A stretch of DNA of 64,000 nucleotides from Shewanella aquimarina (GTDB lineage Bacteria > Pseudomonadota > Gammaproteobacteria > Enterobacterales > Shewanellaceae). Below the pieces are notes generated by a model. The model searched no databases. It had not been told where the DNA came from and saw only the letters and a program-made list of their open reading frames with translations. The translations under genes were made by a program, and so were the position numbers. The stretch is taken from NCBI RefSeq assembly GCF_023349185.1, contig NZ_JAKIKY010000009.1:1-64000 (forward strand). Direction: 5' to 3'. Positions 8,224-16,528 of the stretch are shown one piece after another (within the stretch, counting starts at the first letter, position 1; each line of letters opens with the position of its first letter).

Positions 8224-8388
8224 TCAGGAAATCTCCTTCTCGTTATCCTCGTCATCTAGGCCATGGTTACTTTGGTGGTTAACCCAAGGGTCTTCACCTG
8301 ACAGATATTCGTCAGCGAATGCTTGGATTAAGATTGGCACTATGGTCAGTAGTGCGGCTTTAGCGACCTGCTTCATTAGTTCGTTAAT
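8224..8388 (-). CDS. Small acidic protein, possible ATT start
   Basis: From the ATG at 8376 the frame encodes 50 residues (MKQVAKAALLTIVPILIQAF and on) with a hydrophobic N-terminal helix and an acidic C-terminus (GLDDEDNEKEIS). The only good ribosome site, AAGGAG at 8401-8396, is 19 bases from that ATG but exactly 7 bases from an in-frame ATT at 8388, giving INELMKQVAK. An ATT start is rare but known. It lies between the DUF2787 gene and the recombinase on the same strand. I do not recognise a family. Confidence 0.45.
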   Translation of the reverse strand: MNELMKQVAKAALLTIVPILIQAFADEYLSGEDPWVNHQSNHGLDDEDNEKEIS

Positions 8389-8455
8389 GATGATTCTCCT
8401 TGTTATCTAATCGGCAGCATAAAGGTCTTACAGTCCTTCTTGCTGCATTGGTGGG

Positions 8456-8896
8456 TTAATCCCAAGTGATGGTTATCTGAAACGTATCGTTGTTCAGATA
8501 GCTGCGGAAGTTGGCTTCCCATATCCGATAGATACCGCTGAAGTTTCTAAGGGGATGAATACCAACAAATGCCTGATACCCCTGTCCGGTGGTGAAGTTG
8601 AAGTCGATATCCTTTTCCAGCTCAGGGTAGGGGCGGCCAAAGTAGCCAAAGTCAGTGATGTAGCAGATGTGCCAATCGCTGTTCGTAGGGCAGGGCTCTA
8701 TGCGGATCTCGACAGGATGAATACCACCTGATTCAGGTGAATAATCAGGGGCACGAAAGTTGAGCGTTACGCCAGTCTGCAAGGTGGCTGGTGGTTTCTC
8801 TGCAAGTAAGGCCATAAGTTGTGCCACCAGCATTCTGGTAACGGGAAGCCAGCGTCTTGCTGGTTGAGCGTTGATGAAAATCGATTTGTCTCTCAT
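8456..8896 (-). CDS. DUF2787 family protein
   Basis: This protein has 146 residues from the ATG at 8896, which overlaps the RadC stop codon as ATGA and has GGGGGTGG upstream; a GTG two codons earlier is the alternative. The central region (DYSPESGGIHPVEIRIE, then YITDFGYFG...YPELEKDIDFNF) and the C-terminal RNFSGIYRIWEANFRSYLNNDTFQITITWD match DUF2787, a family I know from integrative elements of Vibrio and Shewanella, usually beside radC. No function is established. The overlap indicates translational coupling to RadC. Confidence 0.8.
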   Translation of the reverse strand: MRDKSIFINAQPARRWLPVTRMLVAQLMALLAEKPPATLQTGVTLNFRAPDYSPESGGIHPVEIRIEPCPTNSDWHICYITDFGYFGRPYPELEKDIDFNFTTGQGYQAFVGIHPLRNFSGIYRIWEANFRSYLNNDTFQITITWD

Positions 8897-9375
8897 ATCC
8901 ACCCCCGCTCGGCGAATGATACAACGTCCAGATGACCAATCACCAGATGGTCAAGTACAGGGATGTCTATGGTTGCTAATGCCGCCTTTAGACGCACTGT
9001 GATCCGTCTATCTGCATCTGATGGTTCAGGGCAACCCGATGGGTGGTTGTGGGCGAATATTACCGCTGCGGCGTTCCTAGCGAGTATTAGCTTAACGACT
9101 TCTCTGGGGTATACAGCGGCTGCGTCTATGGTGCCGTAGAACAGCTCCTCGTAGCGAATAAGCCGATGCTGACTATCCAGTAACATGACGGCAAAGACTT
9201 CCCGTTGGTAGTCACTCATACGCAATTTAAGATAGTCTTTTGTGATGACCGGAGAGTTGAATGGTTGGTGTGGTTCAGTTTGTTGGCCGTAACGGGCTTC
9301 CAGAATAGCAATAGCTTCTCTGACTACGTTATCATCGGGTGTTTCAGATAGTGGATTAGTGTGTTTGGATAACAT
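8893..9375 (-). CDS. radC: RadC-family JAB/MPN+ domain protein
   Basis: This 160-residue protein consists of the JAB/MPN+ domain alone, without the N-terminal helix-hairpin-helix region of chromosomal RadC. HNHPSGCPEPSDAD (about residues 114-127) is the H-x-H-x7-S-x2-D zinc motif, preceded by the E of YEELF (about 76-80). Short RadC paralogues of this type are standard cargo of genomic islands and prophages. Their role is unsettled; the family's original link to DNA repair is doubtful. It overlaps DUF2787 by 4 bp. Confidence 0.9.
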   Translation of the reverse strand: MLSKHTNPLSETPDDNVVREAIAILEARYGQQTEPHQPFNSPVITKDYLKLRMSDYQREVFAVMLLDSQHRLIRYEELFYGTIDAAAVYPREVVKLILARNAAAVIFAHNHPSGCPEPSDADRRITVRLKAALATIDIPVLDHLVIGHLDVVSFAERGWI

Positions 9376-9724
9376 GGTTAGACTCCTGAGTAATTGTTTT
9401 TCCTCAAGATTCTTATGCCTTAGTCCAATTCAGATATTTAATCAGGTACAAGGTATGAAAGTGTCGGACTGTTACTTACCATGGTCCGACACTTTGATTT
9501 TGGACGTTTTGCTTAAATCCCTTTGGGATAAGGGGACTGAGCGTTATACATGTGCATATAAAGAAAAGGGTGTAGTCCCTAGGGCTATATACAGTGTATT
9601 TCTACGAAAATTTATTGGTTTAGTGGAACAAAATCGATAACCTATTGATAATTAATGACTATAAATTGTCATCGGTACCGGTAATTGTCACTCGTTTTGC
9701 CACTTTTTTTGGAACAATTGCACA
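9376..9724. other. Intergenic region with inverted repeat
   Basis: No supported gene is present. AAAGTGTCGGAC at 9458-9469 is a perfect 12-bp inverted match to GTCCGACACTTT at 9484-9495. A small palindrome (CGGTACCG) flanked by two ATTGTCA copies lies near 9668-9690. These may control radC, which reads away to the left. Confidence 0.5.
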
Positions 9725-10753
9725 TTAGTTGTCTTCCTCATGCTCAATAACCAATACCCTCATTTCCTTGCCTTGGTATTGGAGCCTTGCTCGTTTCGAT
9801 GAAACACCGTTTTGGTGTAAGAAATTGGCGATATCGACCAGTGGTTGTTTCGACCTTGATTTAATCGCCCCGATGGTTTGTAGGTATTCTAAGCATACAT
9901 CCAAGTTAGTCGGTGGAATAAACCGTTTGCCCGTGCGAGGATGCGTTTTGATGAGCAAGTTGATCTGCTCTTGAATAGCCGATGGAAGATGCAGTGGATA
10001 ACAGATTTCATAGCAAGTACCTAGCCATTCTTGTGCGTTCTGCTTACCCAAGCGAATGACCTTGTAGCCCAATGCCTCCAGTTCAGTATCACGCTCCCTA
10101 TCCTTGCGTTTTTGTCTAATGGAACCGTGATATTCTTCATCAAATTCAATGACAAATTTGTTGACGACTACTGATGTCTGATACTCCTTGGTAACGGTGA
10201 TCACAAAGTCCACGATGTGGGAAGCGATAGGTACCTGCTGATCAAAGCGAAAGTCAATGTTTCTATGCAGTGCATCTAACTCCTCGGTTAATGATTTCAG
10301 TTTGATAGCAAACTTTTCCTCGGCTCTTGCTCGCTTGGTTATAGGGGCTGGAAACCCTGTGTACTTAGCAAGTTTTTCTAGGTGTGTGCGGTTGTAAGCT
10401 GCGTTTGGACCATAGGCGAGCAGTAACATGGCAAAGGTGACATGTAGTGTTCGAATGTATCTGGGGTTCTTGGTGTTTGGAAAGTCGTCGTCCTTAAGTA
10501 CGCCTGCTTTAATTGCTGCGGCAATTGCTCTTTTCATCCACTGGGCGTAGCGCCCGTTGGCATTATGCAGCTTACTGTAAAGCGTTCGCATCTTTACTAG
10601 AGGGGGACAGGTAGCATAATGGTGTTGTAATGCTTCTTGATAGATATCTTCGAAGCGATAGTCTTGCCGTAACAGCGGTTTCCAACCATTGGCCATTACT
10701 GCTTGTTCAAAGCGAACTGAATAGCGATATGCGGGGATTCTAGGAGTATTCAT
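9725..10753 (-). CDS. PD-(D/E)XK-like protein coupled to the integrase
   Basis: This 342-residue protein is uncharacterised. Residues 178-235 resemble DUF559/Vsr-type nucleases: VDF (Asp182), VIEFDEEYH (Glu203, Asp205, His209), and KDRERDTELEALGYKVIRL, the usual pattern of D..RD..L...G..V.R in this fold. The first 150 residues are basic and helical. Its ATG shares one base with the integrase stop codon (TAATG), so it is translated with the integrase. It could assist integration or excision, or be cargo that uses the integrase transcript. The nuclease call is inference from motif spacing. Confidence 0.55.
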   Translation of the reverse strand: MNTPRIPAYRYSVRFEQAVMANGWKPLLRQDYRFEDIYQEALQHHYATCPPLVKMRTLYSKLHNANGRYAQWMKRAIAAAIKAGVLKDDDFPNTKNPRYIRTLHVTFAMLLLAYGPNAAYNRTHLEKLAKYTGFPAPITKRARAEEKFAIKLKSLTEELDALHRNIDFRFDQQVPIASHIVDFVITVTKEYQTSVVVNKFVIEFDEEYHGSIRQKRKDRERDTELEALGYKVIRLGKQNAQEWLGTCYEICYPLHLPSAIQEQINLLIKTHPRTGKRFIPPTNLDVCLEYLQTIGAIKSRSKQPLVDIANFLHQNGVSSKRARLQYQGKEMRVLVIEHEEDN

Positions 10754-12546
10754 TATGCTGACTCCTCTTCAGAGACAACTGCGGCAGGAGCATTGTGAAA
10801 GATATCTGGTGCAATTGGTTTGATATGAGCTGTAGCACCGTCATAGTTAACGCCGTTAACGAGCGGTAGGAGATGAGATACATCATCCGCTAGAAGTCCA
10901 CCGTACTGATTCCCCGCATGACCAATTAAACGAGCGATATGCTCTGGATTAGCAGTCATTCGGCTAAGTTTGTCTCGGTATGAATGACGGAAAGCATGAG
11001 GGGTAACGTGCTTGGGTAACCCTAGACGATCCCTGAAGTGCTCGATGAACCATTCACTTGGCTTATTGCTGTAGTTACCTTGGATCAAGCGGATATTGGT
11101 AAATAGCCTTTGACCAGAGTGACTTCTTACATAGTCGACATATTCAATCAAGCCGATTCTGAGCAATTCTGAGTGGATCGGAATAACACGAGCTGCGTTA
11201 GGTGTTTTCAGGTACTGGTCATCCCGTGTCTGTTGGACAACGAAACACCACACCTCTTTGATTTGCTTAATGTCATCAACGAGTAACTGGGAAATCTCCC
11301 CTAAACGCATACCGCTATAGGCTGCTATCAGAGGCATCCAGAAGTGGCTTGGATGCTGAATTTTCTTAGTGTGAGTGCCCTTAAGTTCGCTAAAAAGAGA
11401 GTGAGCAAAGATCTGTTTGGCTTCGTTGTCAGTGATGGGGTCTCGTTTGGCCTGTTTCGATACCTTAGGCGTAGGGAGATTATCGTCGGGCATTGGATTT
11501 AACTTGATGTAGCCCATCGATTCAACCCAGCGAAAAAACTCCCTTAAGCGGTTCATGTGGTTATTTGCGGTGGTGACTGATATTTTGAGTGCGTCATCGT
11601 CAGTCAGGCAAGCTTGAAGCCCATCTCGCGTAATATCAGCTTGGTACTTCCCCTTGATGAGTCGCGGTAGGGTGGCTCGTAACTCCCGACCTTGGCTACG
11701 TGTAAGTGCTGCAACTGAGAGATCTCCAAGTCGCTCTAACGAAATAAACAAGGTGTGTTGATACTGCCTGATAGTCTTGGCTTTCCAGCCTTTTTGCTGG
11801 TTTTCTGATAGGTATTCCTGCATCACTTCGGATAACGTTTTATTGGACGCGGGTTCAGTTCCCAAAGCGGAATCGGAAGTGATTTCCGCACAGTGAGTTT
11901 TAGTTGTAAAGAGTGGTTTATGGTGTAAAAGGGATTGATAGATGGACGGAAGTTTATCGCAGACTTGGCGTACTAAAGGCTGTAATTCAGATTCATCAGG
12001 CAATAACTGCCCTGACTCGGAAAAGTACTCTTTTACAAGTCGCTGGGATTGCTCTAGTCGATTTAGCCTTGAGGCTTCGGTCGATAGGCTTTTGAATAGG
12101 CATAACTTCTCAATCCATTCGACATATTCACCTTCTTCTCTTGGTGCGGATTGCCAATCGCCAAGCTCCATTTGGTGGTAATGATGGATGATAGTTTGAA
12201 CCTGATTTTTTAGTGTTTCATAGGTAGACGTCATTTGAGAATCCTCATGTGTTGACTTTAGGGTTGTCTCAAGACCCAGCCAGTAGTTGCGATTATTGGG
12301 CTCAGTGGACCCAGCAACTCCACCTAATGCGGCGGCTACATGATTTGTACTCAAACAGTTACCGAATAATTCGGCATTTCGTCTGCGAATGAAACTATTG
12401 AGAAGTAACGCTAATGTTCTGGCTTTTGGATAGTCAGAAGTTCTAAGAGATATCCTCAATGACGTATTTATACTCCTAGTGGGAAGGCGTTGTCTATACC
12501 ACCAGGTATGATTTCTCTGATAAAGATACGTTGGAAGGGGGGGCAT
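10753..12546 (-). CDS. int: Tyrosine recombinase/integrase of the ssrA island
   Basis: This 597-residue integrase has an N-terminal extension (YLYQRNHTWWYRQRLP), a core-binding domain near 235-345, and a catalytic domain near 370-570. Arg414 (SGMRLGE), His517-x-x-Arg520 (HAFRHS) and His543 (GHAG) are present. The likely nucleophile is Tyr548, only 5 residues after the last His instead of the usual 9-10, which is odd. AGGAG lies 8 bases before the ATG. The gene reads away from ssrA and starts within 100 bp of the attachment site. TAGCACA repeats lie in its promoter, so expression may respond to recombination proteins. Confidence 0.93.
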   Translation of the reverse strand: MPPLPTYLYQRNHTWWYRQRLPTRSINTSLRISLRTSDYPKARTLALLLNSFIRRRNAELFGNCLSTNHVAAALGGVAGSTEPNNRNYWLGLETTLKSTHEDSQMTSTYETLKNQVQTIIHHYHQMELGDWQSAPREEGEYVEWIEKLCLFKSLSTEASRLNRLEQSQRLVKEYFSESGQLLPDESELQPLVRQVCDKLPSIYQSLLHHKPLFTTKTHCAEITSDSALGTEPASNKTLSEVMQEYLSENQQKGWKAKTIRQYQHTLFISLERLGDLSVAALTRSQGRELRATLPRLIKGKYQADITRDGLQACLTDDDALKISVTTANNHMNRLREFFRWVESMGYIKLNPMPDDNLPTPKVSKQAKRDPITDNEAKQIFAHSLFSELKGTHTKKIQHPSHFWMPLIAAYSGMRLGEISQLLVDDIKQIKEVWCFVVQQTRDDQYLKTPNAARVIPIHSELLRIGLIEYVDYVRSHSGQRLFTNIRLIQGNYSNKPSEWFIEHFRDRLGLPKHVTPHAFRHSYRDKLSRMTANPEHIARLIGHAGNQYGGLLADDVSHLLPLVNGVNYDGATAHIKPIAPDIFHNAPAAVVSEEESA

Positions 12547-12560
12547 GGAATGGACTCCTG

Positions 12561-12579
12561 TAGCACAACTTGTAGCACA
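12561..12579. repeat. Paired TAGCACA repeats inside the right end
   Basis: TAGCACA occurs at 12561-12567 and 12573-12579 with a 12-bp period, matching the pair at 4923-4941. The repeats lie between the attachment core and the integrase start codon. Confidence 0.5.
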
Positions 12580-12600
12580 AAAGAGTCAATTCCAGATAAG

Positions 12601-12636
12601 AAAAAAGGACTGAAACCGTTATGGAATCAGTCCTTT
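12601..12636 (-). terminator. tmRNA terminator supplied by the island
   Basis: AAAGGACTGA and TCAGTCCTTT form a 10-bp stem, with an A run on the left acting as the U tract on the minus strand. It sits just after the tmRNA 3' end and inside the island side of the attachment core, so the island apparently restores termination for ssrA. Confidence 0.75.
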
Positions 12637-12643
12637 AGGTGTG

Positions 12644-12656
12644 TGGTGGAGGCGGC
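12644..12656. repeat. attR: Right attachment site within ssrA
   Basis: TGGTGGAGGCGGC at the ssrA 3' end matches 4849-4861 exactly. Sequence beyond the 13 bases differs between the two copies. Confidence 0.7.
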
Positions 12657-12999
12657 GGGACTTGAACCCGCGTCCAAAAAGCCTACATCCTCGGCGCTAC
12701 ATGCTTAGTCTTTCTATTGGTTAACCAACAACACTCCGAAAGACAGGATTGTTATTGGCGAGTTCAGTACTGTTTCGCGGTTCACCCCTGAACATGGTTC
12801 CCTCGCTATCAAATGTAAAGGTGACCATCTTAATACTCTGCCCATTTGAGAAACGTGAGCAAGATGGCTAGCTAGCCTAAGCTGCTAGAGCGTAGTTATC
12901 GTCGTTTGCAACTATAACTGTGCGGCTTTTTACGAGGCCAACCGCCCCTCGGCATGCTCCTAGGGTTTCGTGAATCTTGTCGAATCCAGAATCGCCCCC
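12644..12999 (-). ncRNA. ssrA: tmRNA (ssrA)
   Basis: The 356-nt gene rescues stalled ribosomes. The 5' end reads GGGGGCGATTCTGGATTCGAC and the 3' end closes the tRNA-Ala-like acceptor with CTCCACCA. The reading frame for the tag resumes at the GCA at 12909 and stops at the TAG at 12877, giving ANDDNYALAA after the tRNA-borne alanine. The G-GGACTTGAACCC block is the T arm. smpB lies 120 bp upstream on the same strand. The last 13 bases are shared with the island's left end, so the gene stays intact despite serving as an integration site. Confidence 0.97.
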
Positions 13000-13011
13000 A
13001 GTACAATTTCG

Positions 13012-13041
13012 ATTGTAACCCGCGTCGTCCTCGATTACCAA
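13012..13041 (-). promoter_or_regulatory. Candidate ssrA promoter
   Basis: On the minus strand, TTGGTA (13041-13036) and TACAAT (13017-13012) are separated by 18 bp and lie just upstream of the mature 5' end. The precursor would be processed to 12999. Confidence 0.4.
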
Positions 13042-13121
13042 GGATTAATCACCGGGGTTACTATCGTTTGTTCGTTATCCGTACGTTTTACGCCAGACAA
13101 GTCGCTGAATCACAGCGATTA

Positions 13122-13613
13122 TTATCGTGCGGCATGTTTCATGGTACGAGATTTTTCAATTTTCCACTCGCGCTCTTTGGTATCGTCGCGCTTATCGTGC
13201 TCTTTCTTACCCTTACCTAGGCCTATCTCTAGCTTAACCCAGGCATTTTTGCGCCAATACATGGAGATAGGTACGATAGAGTAGCCTTGACGCTCGACTA
13301 AGCCTTGCAGCTTATCCAGCTCTCTGCGGTTGAGCAGCAGCTTACGATCGCGCATAGGGTCGCATACCACGTGAGTCGATGCGGTATTGAGCGGTGTGAT
13401 GGTGCATCCAAACAGATAGGCCTCCCCATCTCTGAGGAATACATAGCTCTCAGACAGGTTTACCTTTCCGACTCGGATCGATTTCACTTCCCATCCCATC
13501 AGGGATAAGCCGGCTTCAAATTTTTCTTCAAATTTATAGTCGAAGTTTGCGCGTTTATTGCGTGCAATCGTCGCCGGTGGGTTCTTTGATTTTTTTGCGT
13601 TTTTCTTAGCCAT
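13122..13613 (-). CDS. smpB: SsrA-binding protein SmpB
   Basis: SmpB binds tmRNA and carries it into stalled ribosomes. From the ATG at 13613 (MAKKNAKK) the protein has 163 residues, close to the E. coli length; the longer open frame adds ten residues with no family match. [40 protein letters not shown] is the conserved OB-fold start, and the basic tail [24 protein letters not shown] is the helix that enters the mRNA channel. ssrA follows on the same strand, as in many gammaproteobacteria. Confidence 0.97.
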   Translation of the reverse strand: MAKKNAKKSKNPPATIARNKRANFDYKFEEKFEAGLSLMGWEVKSIRVGKVNLSESYVFLRDGEAYLFGCTITPLNTASTHVVCDPMRDRKLLLNRRELDKLQGLVERQGYSIVPISMYWRKNAWVKLEIGLGKGKKEHDKRDDTKEREWKIEKSRTMKHAAR

Positions 13614-13816
13614 AGGAGGGCTATTATACGCGCGGTAAACCAATTTGGAATTGGCTCGCGCGATTATTTGTTTAATTTGCCTGCGTAAATGGGTCGAGGT
13701 GGTGTTTTTTTGAGCTTGGTGTCAGTACCGGGTGAGGTGACCCGTTCATTCGAGCATGTTAAAATCAGTTTTTTGCTTTATGGTGTCAAGGCCAAGGTTT
13801 TAGGTTAAACAGTCAT

Positions 13817-14248
13817 ATGCCCAAGATTTCCCGTAGCGTATTAGTGCGCTTTAGTGCCATGCAGATGTACGAGTTAGTCAACGATGTGGAGTCCTATAAG
13901 GAGTTTCTGCCGGGTTGTGTTGGCGGTAAGGTGCTTGAGTTCGATGGTAAAACCATGGTGGCCTCGGTCGATGTCTCTAAGGCGGGGATAAGCAAGACCT
14001 TTACCACACGTAATCAGGTGATCCCGGGTAAGCGGATTGAGCTGGCGCTGGAGAATGGTCCCTTCAAGCATCTACATGGTCAGTGGGAGTTTACCGAGCT
14101 GACGGAAGATGCCTGCAAGGTGGACTTTGAGCTCAACTTCGAGTTTTCCAGTTCGCTAGCGGATATGGCCTTTGGCAAGGTGTTTAAGGAACTCATGTCT
14201 TCTATGGTGACCGCTTTTACCAGCCGCGCCAAAGTGATTTACAGCTAA
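13817..14248 (+). CDS. ratA: RatA/COQ10-like START domain protein
   Basis: This 143-residue protein belongs to the polyketide cyclase/START fold (PKISRSVLVRFSAMQMYELVNDVESYKEFLPGC). In E. coli RatA (PasT) was reported to block ribosomal subunit association; the eukaryotic relative Coq10 binds ubiquinone, and a role in ubiquinone function is likely. The gene is divergent from smpB and 28 bp ahead of rnfH, the usual arrangement. The two may share a promoter in the 13614-13816 gap. Confidence 0.93.
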   Translation: MPKISRSVLVRFSAMQMYELVNDVESYKEFLPGCVGGKVLEFDGKTMVASVDVSKAGISKTFTTRNQVIPGKRIELALENGPFKHLHGQWEFTELTEDACKVDFELNFEFSSSLADMAFGKVFKELMSSMVTAFTSRAKVIYS

Positions 14249-14276
14249 CAGCTATTTAATCTCCCTAGGATGTAAG

Positions 14277-14609
14277 ATGAGCGATCAAGATAAGTTTGCC
14301 GTTGAAGTAATTTATGCCTTGCCGACCCAGCAGAAGCGTATCAGTGTCATGGTGTCGCCGGGCACCAGTTGTATCGAGGCGGTGAAACAAAGTGATATCT
14401 GCCGTTTCTTTCCTGAGATCGATCTGGAGAAGGTTAAATTAGGTATTTTCAGCCGAGCGGTGAAGCATGATGAGGTGTTAGAACCCGGGCAGCGAGTGGA
14501 GATCTATCGCCCCTTGATTGCCGACCCCAAAGATGTGCGTCGTCAACGGGCCGAGAAGGCCAAGAGTGAAGGCCGGGCCAATAAGACCACTGGGGCCAAG
14601 GTGAGTTAA
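14277..14609 (+). CDS. rnfH: RnfH family ubiquitin-fold protein
   Basis: The 110-residue protein has the beta-grasp pattern of UPF0125/RnfH: VEVIYALPTQQKRISVMVSPGTSCIEAVKQS, then KLGIFSRAVKHDEVLEPGQRVEIYRPLIADPKDVRRQRAEK. The ending YRPL.ADPK..RRQRA is diagnostic. It is the constant partner of ratA; in E. coli the pair has been discussed as PasTI. Its biochemical role is unknown. The last 20 residues are basic and probably disordered. Confidence 0.93.
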   Translation: MSDQDKFAVEVIYALPTQQKRISVMVSPGTSCIEAVKQSDICRFFPEIDLEKVKLGIFSRAVKHDEVLEPGQRVEIYRPLIADPKDVRRQRAEKAKSEGRANKTTGAKVS

Positions 14610-14653
14610 CCAGGTTTTATCTGGTCGCAAGCGAGAACAGCATTTAGATAGTA

Positions 14654-14692
14654 AAAAGGGTCTTAAGCAATGCTTAGGACCCTTTTTTTCGT
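14654..14692. terminator. Terminator between rnfH and bamE
   Basis: A stem of about 15 bp with one mismatch (AAAGGGTCTTAAGCA against TGCTTAGGACCCTTT) has an A run on the left and a T run on the right, so it can serve both convergent genes. Confidence 0.8.
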
Positions 14693-14737
14693 CTTAAAGA
14701 CCAGGCGCTTAAACTGGCCTGGTGCTAGTAATCGCCT

Positions 14738-15238
14738 TTATTCAAACTCTTTAACTTCGTTGAGTTCTTGCGCTTTTTTCTCTTCAACGAGTGGCTTGGT
14801 ATCCGGGCGCTGCTCTGGGTTCAGCGGAACCAGATCGCCTTTAGGTGCGCCGAGTTCTGGCAGCGTGCTTTGATCCAGCGGCGTGTTAAAGTCGGCGGCC
14901 AGCTCATAGTCGCCATCGACGCTAGAAAGCTTGTCGTTGGTGAAGTGCAGCACCAACTCTTTGTGGGTGATGCTGGCATCGCGACCACTCTTGTAGTGAT
15001 AAACATAGTACCAGGTATCGTCAGAGAAGCTGTCGCGCAGCACGGGACGGCCCAGGATGTATTCGACCTGCTCTTTGGTCATCTCGATTCTGAGTTTTTC
15101 GACCTGTTGCGTCTCCATGTAGTTGCCTTGCGGCACATCTGGCTTATAGATCAGCCAGTCAAATACGCTACATGCGCTTAATGAAAGAGACAGCGCCGCT
15201 GCGCCTAATAGAGTAATACTATGTTTTTTGATGGTCAT
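14738..15238 (-). CDS. bamE: Outer membrane assembly lipoprotein BamE
   Basis: BamE is a small subunit of the beta-barrel assembly machine. The ATG at 15238 gives 166 residues with a lipoprotein signal ending LSLSACS (lipobox near residue 22). VPQGNYMETQQVEKLRIEMTKEQVEYILGRPVLRDSF and DTWYYVYHYKSG are the conserved SmpA/OmlA core. The C-terminus beyond about residue 115 is longer than in E. coli BamE (113 residues) and rich in P, E and K. The longer open frame reaching 15367 has no signal sequence and is rejected. bamB lies elsewhere in the window. Confidence 0.95.
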   Translation of the reverse strand: MTIKKHSITLLGAAALSLSLSACSVFDWLIYKPDVPQGNYMETQQVEKLRIEMTKEQVEYILGRPVLRDSFSDDTWYYVYHYKSGRDASITHKELVLHFTNDKLSSVDGDYELAADFNTPLDQSTLPELGAPKGDLVPLNPEQRPDTKPLVEEKKAQELNEVKEFE

Positions 15239-15634
15239 TGAATGCGCTACTTCCCTAAAAATCTGTCGGCCATGATACCCAAGCATTCCCCATGCTGACA
15301 AGCGCAATCGCCGTTTTCTGGATCTTGCCTGCGGATCAGCTAAGGCCTTTGTGTTTGGGGCGCCCAAGGGGAGGGCGAGTAGTTCAGACCGACGTGTTAA
15401 CGATTAGTTTCATCGGCTTGCATGAATTTTGTCCAAATAGTGCGGCCTAAGCCTGGAGCCGTGATAAAAATGGCAGACTAATTAATTGTTAGTATTTGTT
15501 TTATCCCGATTTGTGGTAAGTTATTTTGGTTTACACCTTTGTAGCATTGGCTTAATTTGTTTAATTGAAAAAGCTGCAACAAGCCAAGGAGCAAACGGTG
15601 GTTGATTACCCGGGCAATGGACGGAAGCATCGAT

Positions 15635-16444
15635 ATGGGTGAAGCCTATACAAAAGGCAGTTTGGTTTGCGTAGGCACAGGTTTAAACCTGGGCGGTCAG
15701 ATAACTGTGCTGAGTAAGAGTTATATCGAGCTGGCCGATGTCGTTTTTTCTTTAGTACCCGATGCCTTCTCCCTCCAGTGGCTGCAGAAGATGAATAGCG
15801 ATGTTAGATCGCTGCATCGCTATTACGCCCAAGGTGATGAAGTTAAGAGCCGTCGTGATACCTATCAGCAGATGGTTGAGGCGATATTAACCCAAGTCAG
15901 GGCGGGTAAGCGGGTGGTTTGCGCCTTATATGGCCATCCTGGTGTCTTTGCCTGCGTGTCTCATATGGCCATTCGCCGGGCGCGGGAAGAAGGTTTCGAG
16001 GCCAAGATGGAGCCAGGGATCTCGGCTGAGGCCTGTTTATGGGCCGATGTGGGGATCGACCCGGGGCAGTCTGGGCATCAGAGCTTCGAGGCAAGCCAAT
16101 TCATGTTTTATTGCCATACGCCGGACCCTGCTACCCATCTGCTGCTGTGGCAGATAGCCATCGCCGGTGAGCACACCCTTACCAAGTTTCACACCAATTC
16201 GGACTGCTTACGGGTCTTGGTCGAGCAGCTTAGCGAGTGGTATCCCTTAGACCATAAGGTCATCCTGTATGAAGCGCCCAACTTACCGACTCAGGCGCCT
16301 CGAATCGAACGTCTATCACTCAAGGCTCTGCCGGAAGCCAGGTTAAGTCCTATTACTACCCTGTTAATACCACCTGCAGCGCCACTCAGTGTAAATCATA
16401 AGGTTTTGGCAAAACTCGGAATTTCAGAAGACTTATTGGGTTAA
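15635..16444 (+). CDS. Borosin alpha-N-methyltransferase, SonM-like
   Basis: This 269-residue protein belongs to the SAM-dependent tetrapyrrole (precorrin) methylase family. It closely resembles what I recall of Shewanella oneidensis SonM, the split borosin enzyme that methylates backbone amides of a separate precursor. Visible family features are GSLVCVGTGL at the SAM-binding start, LYGHPGVFACVSHMAI, KMEPGISAEACLWADVGIDPG, and QIAIAGEHTLTKFHTNSD. The ATG at 15635 has GGAAG 8 bases upstream; a TTG at 15602 with AAGGAG is an alternative start. A SonA-like precursor gene follows 84 bp after the stop, which makes the assignment strong. Confidence 0.93.
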   Translation: MGEAYTKGSLVCVGTGLNLGGQITVLSKSYIELADVVFSLVPDAFSLQWLQKMNSDVRSLHRYYAQGDEVKSRRDTYQQMVEAILTQVRAGKRVVCALYGHPGVFACVSHMAIRRAREEGFEAKMEPGISAEACLWADVGIDPGQSGHQSFEASQFMFYCHTPDPATHLLLWQIAIAGEHTLTKFHTNSDCLRVLVEQLSEWYPLDHKVILYEAPNLPTQAPRIERLSLKALPEARLSPITTLLIPPAAPLSVNHKVLAKLGISEDLLG

Positions 16445-16528
16445 AAAATGAGACTATGTTTGATTAATCCTAGAGTGGTCAAACTATTGTCTAGCAACTA
16501 GTGTTATTACATAACAATGGAGAATGAT

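Noticed and set aside
9359..9640. A 93-codon frame across the radC upstream gap
   Set aside because: It starts inside the radC start region, crosses an inverted repeat and has no recognisable domain or ribosome site.
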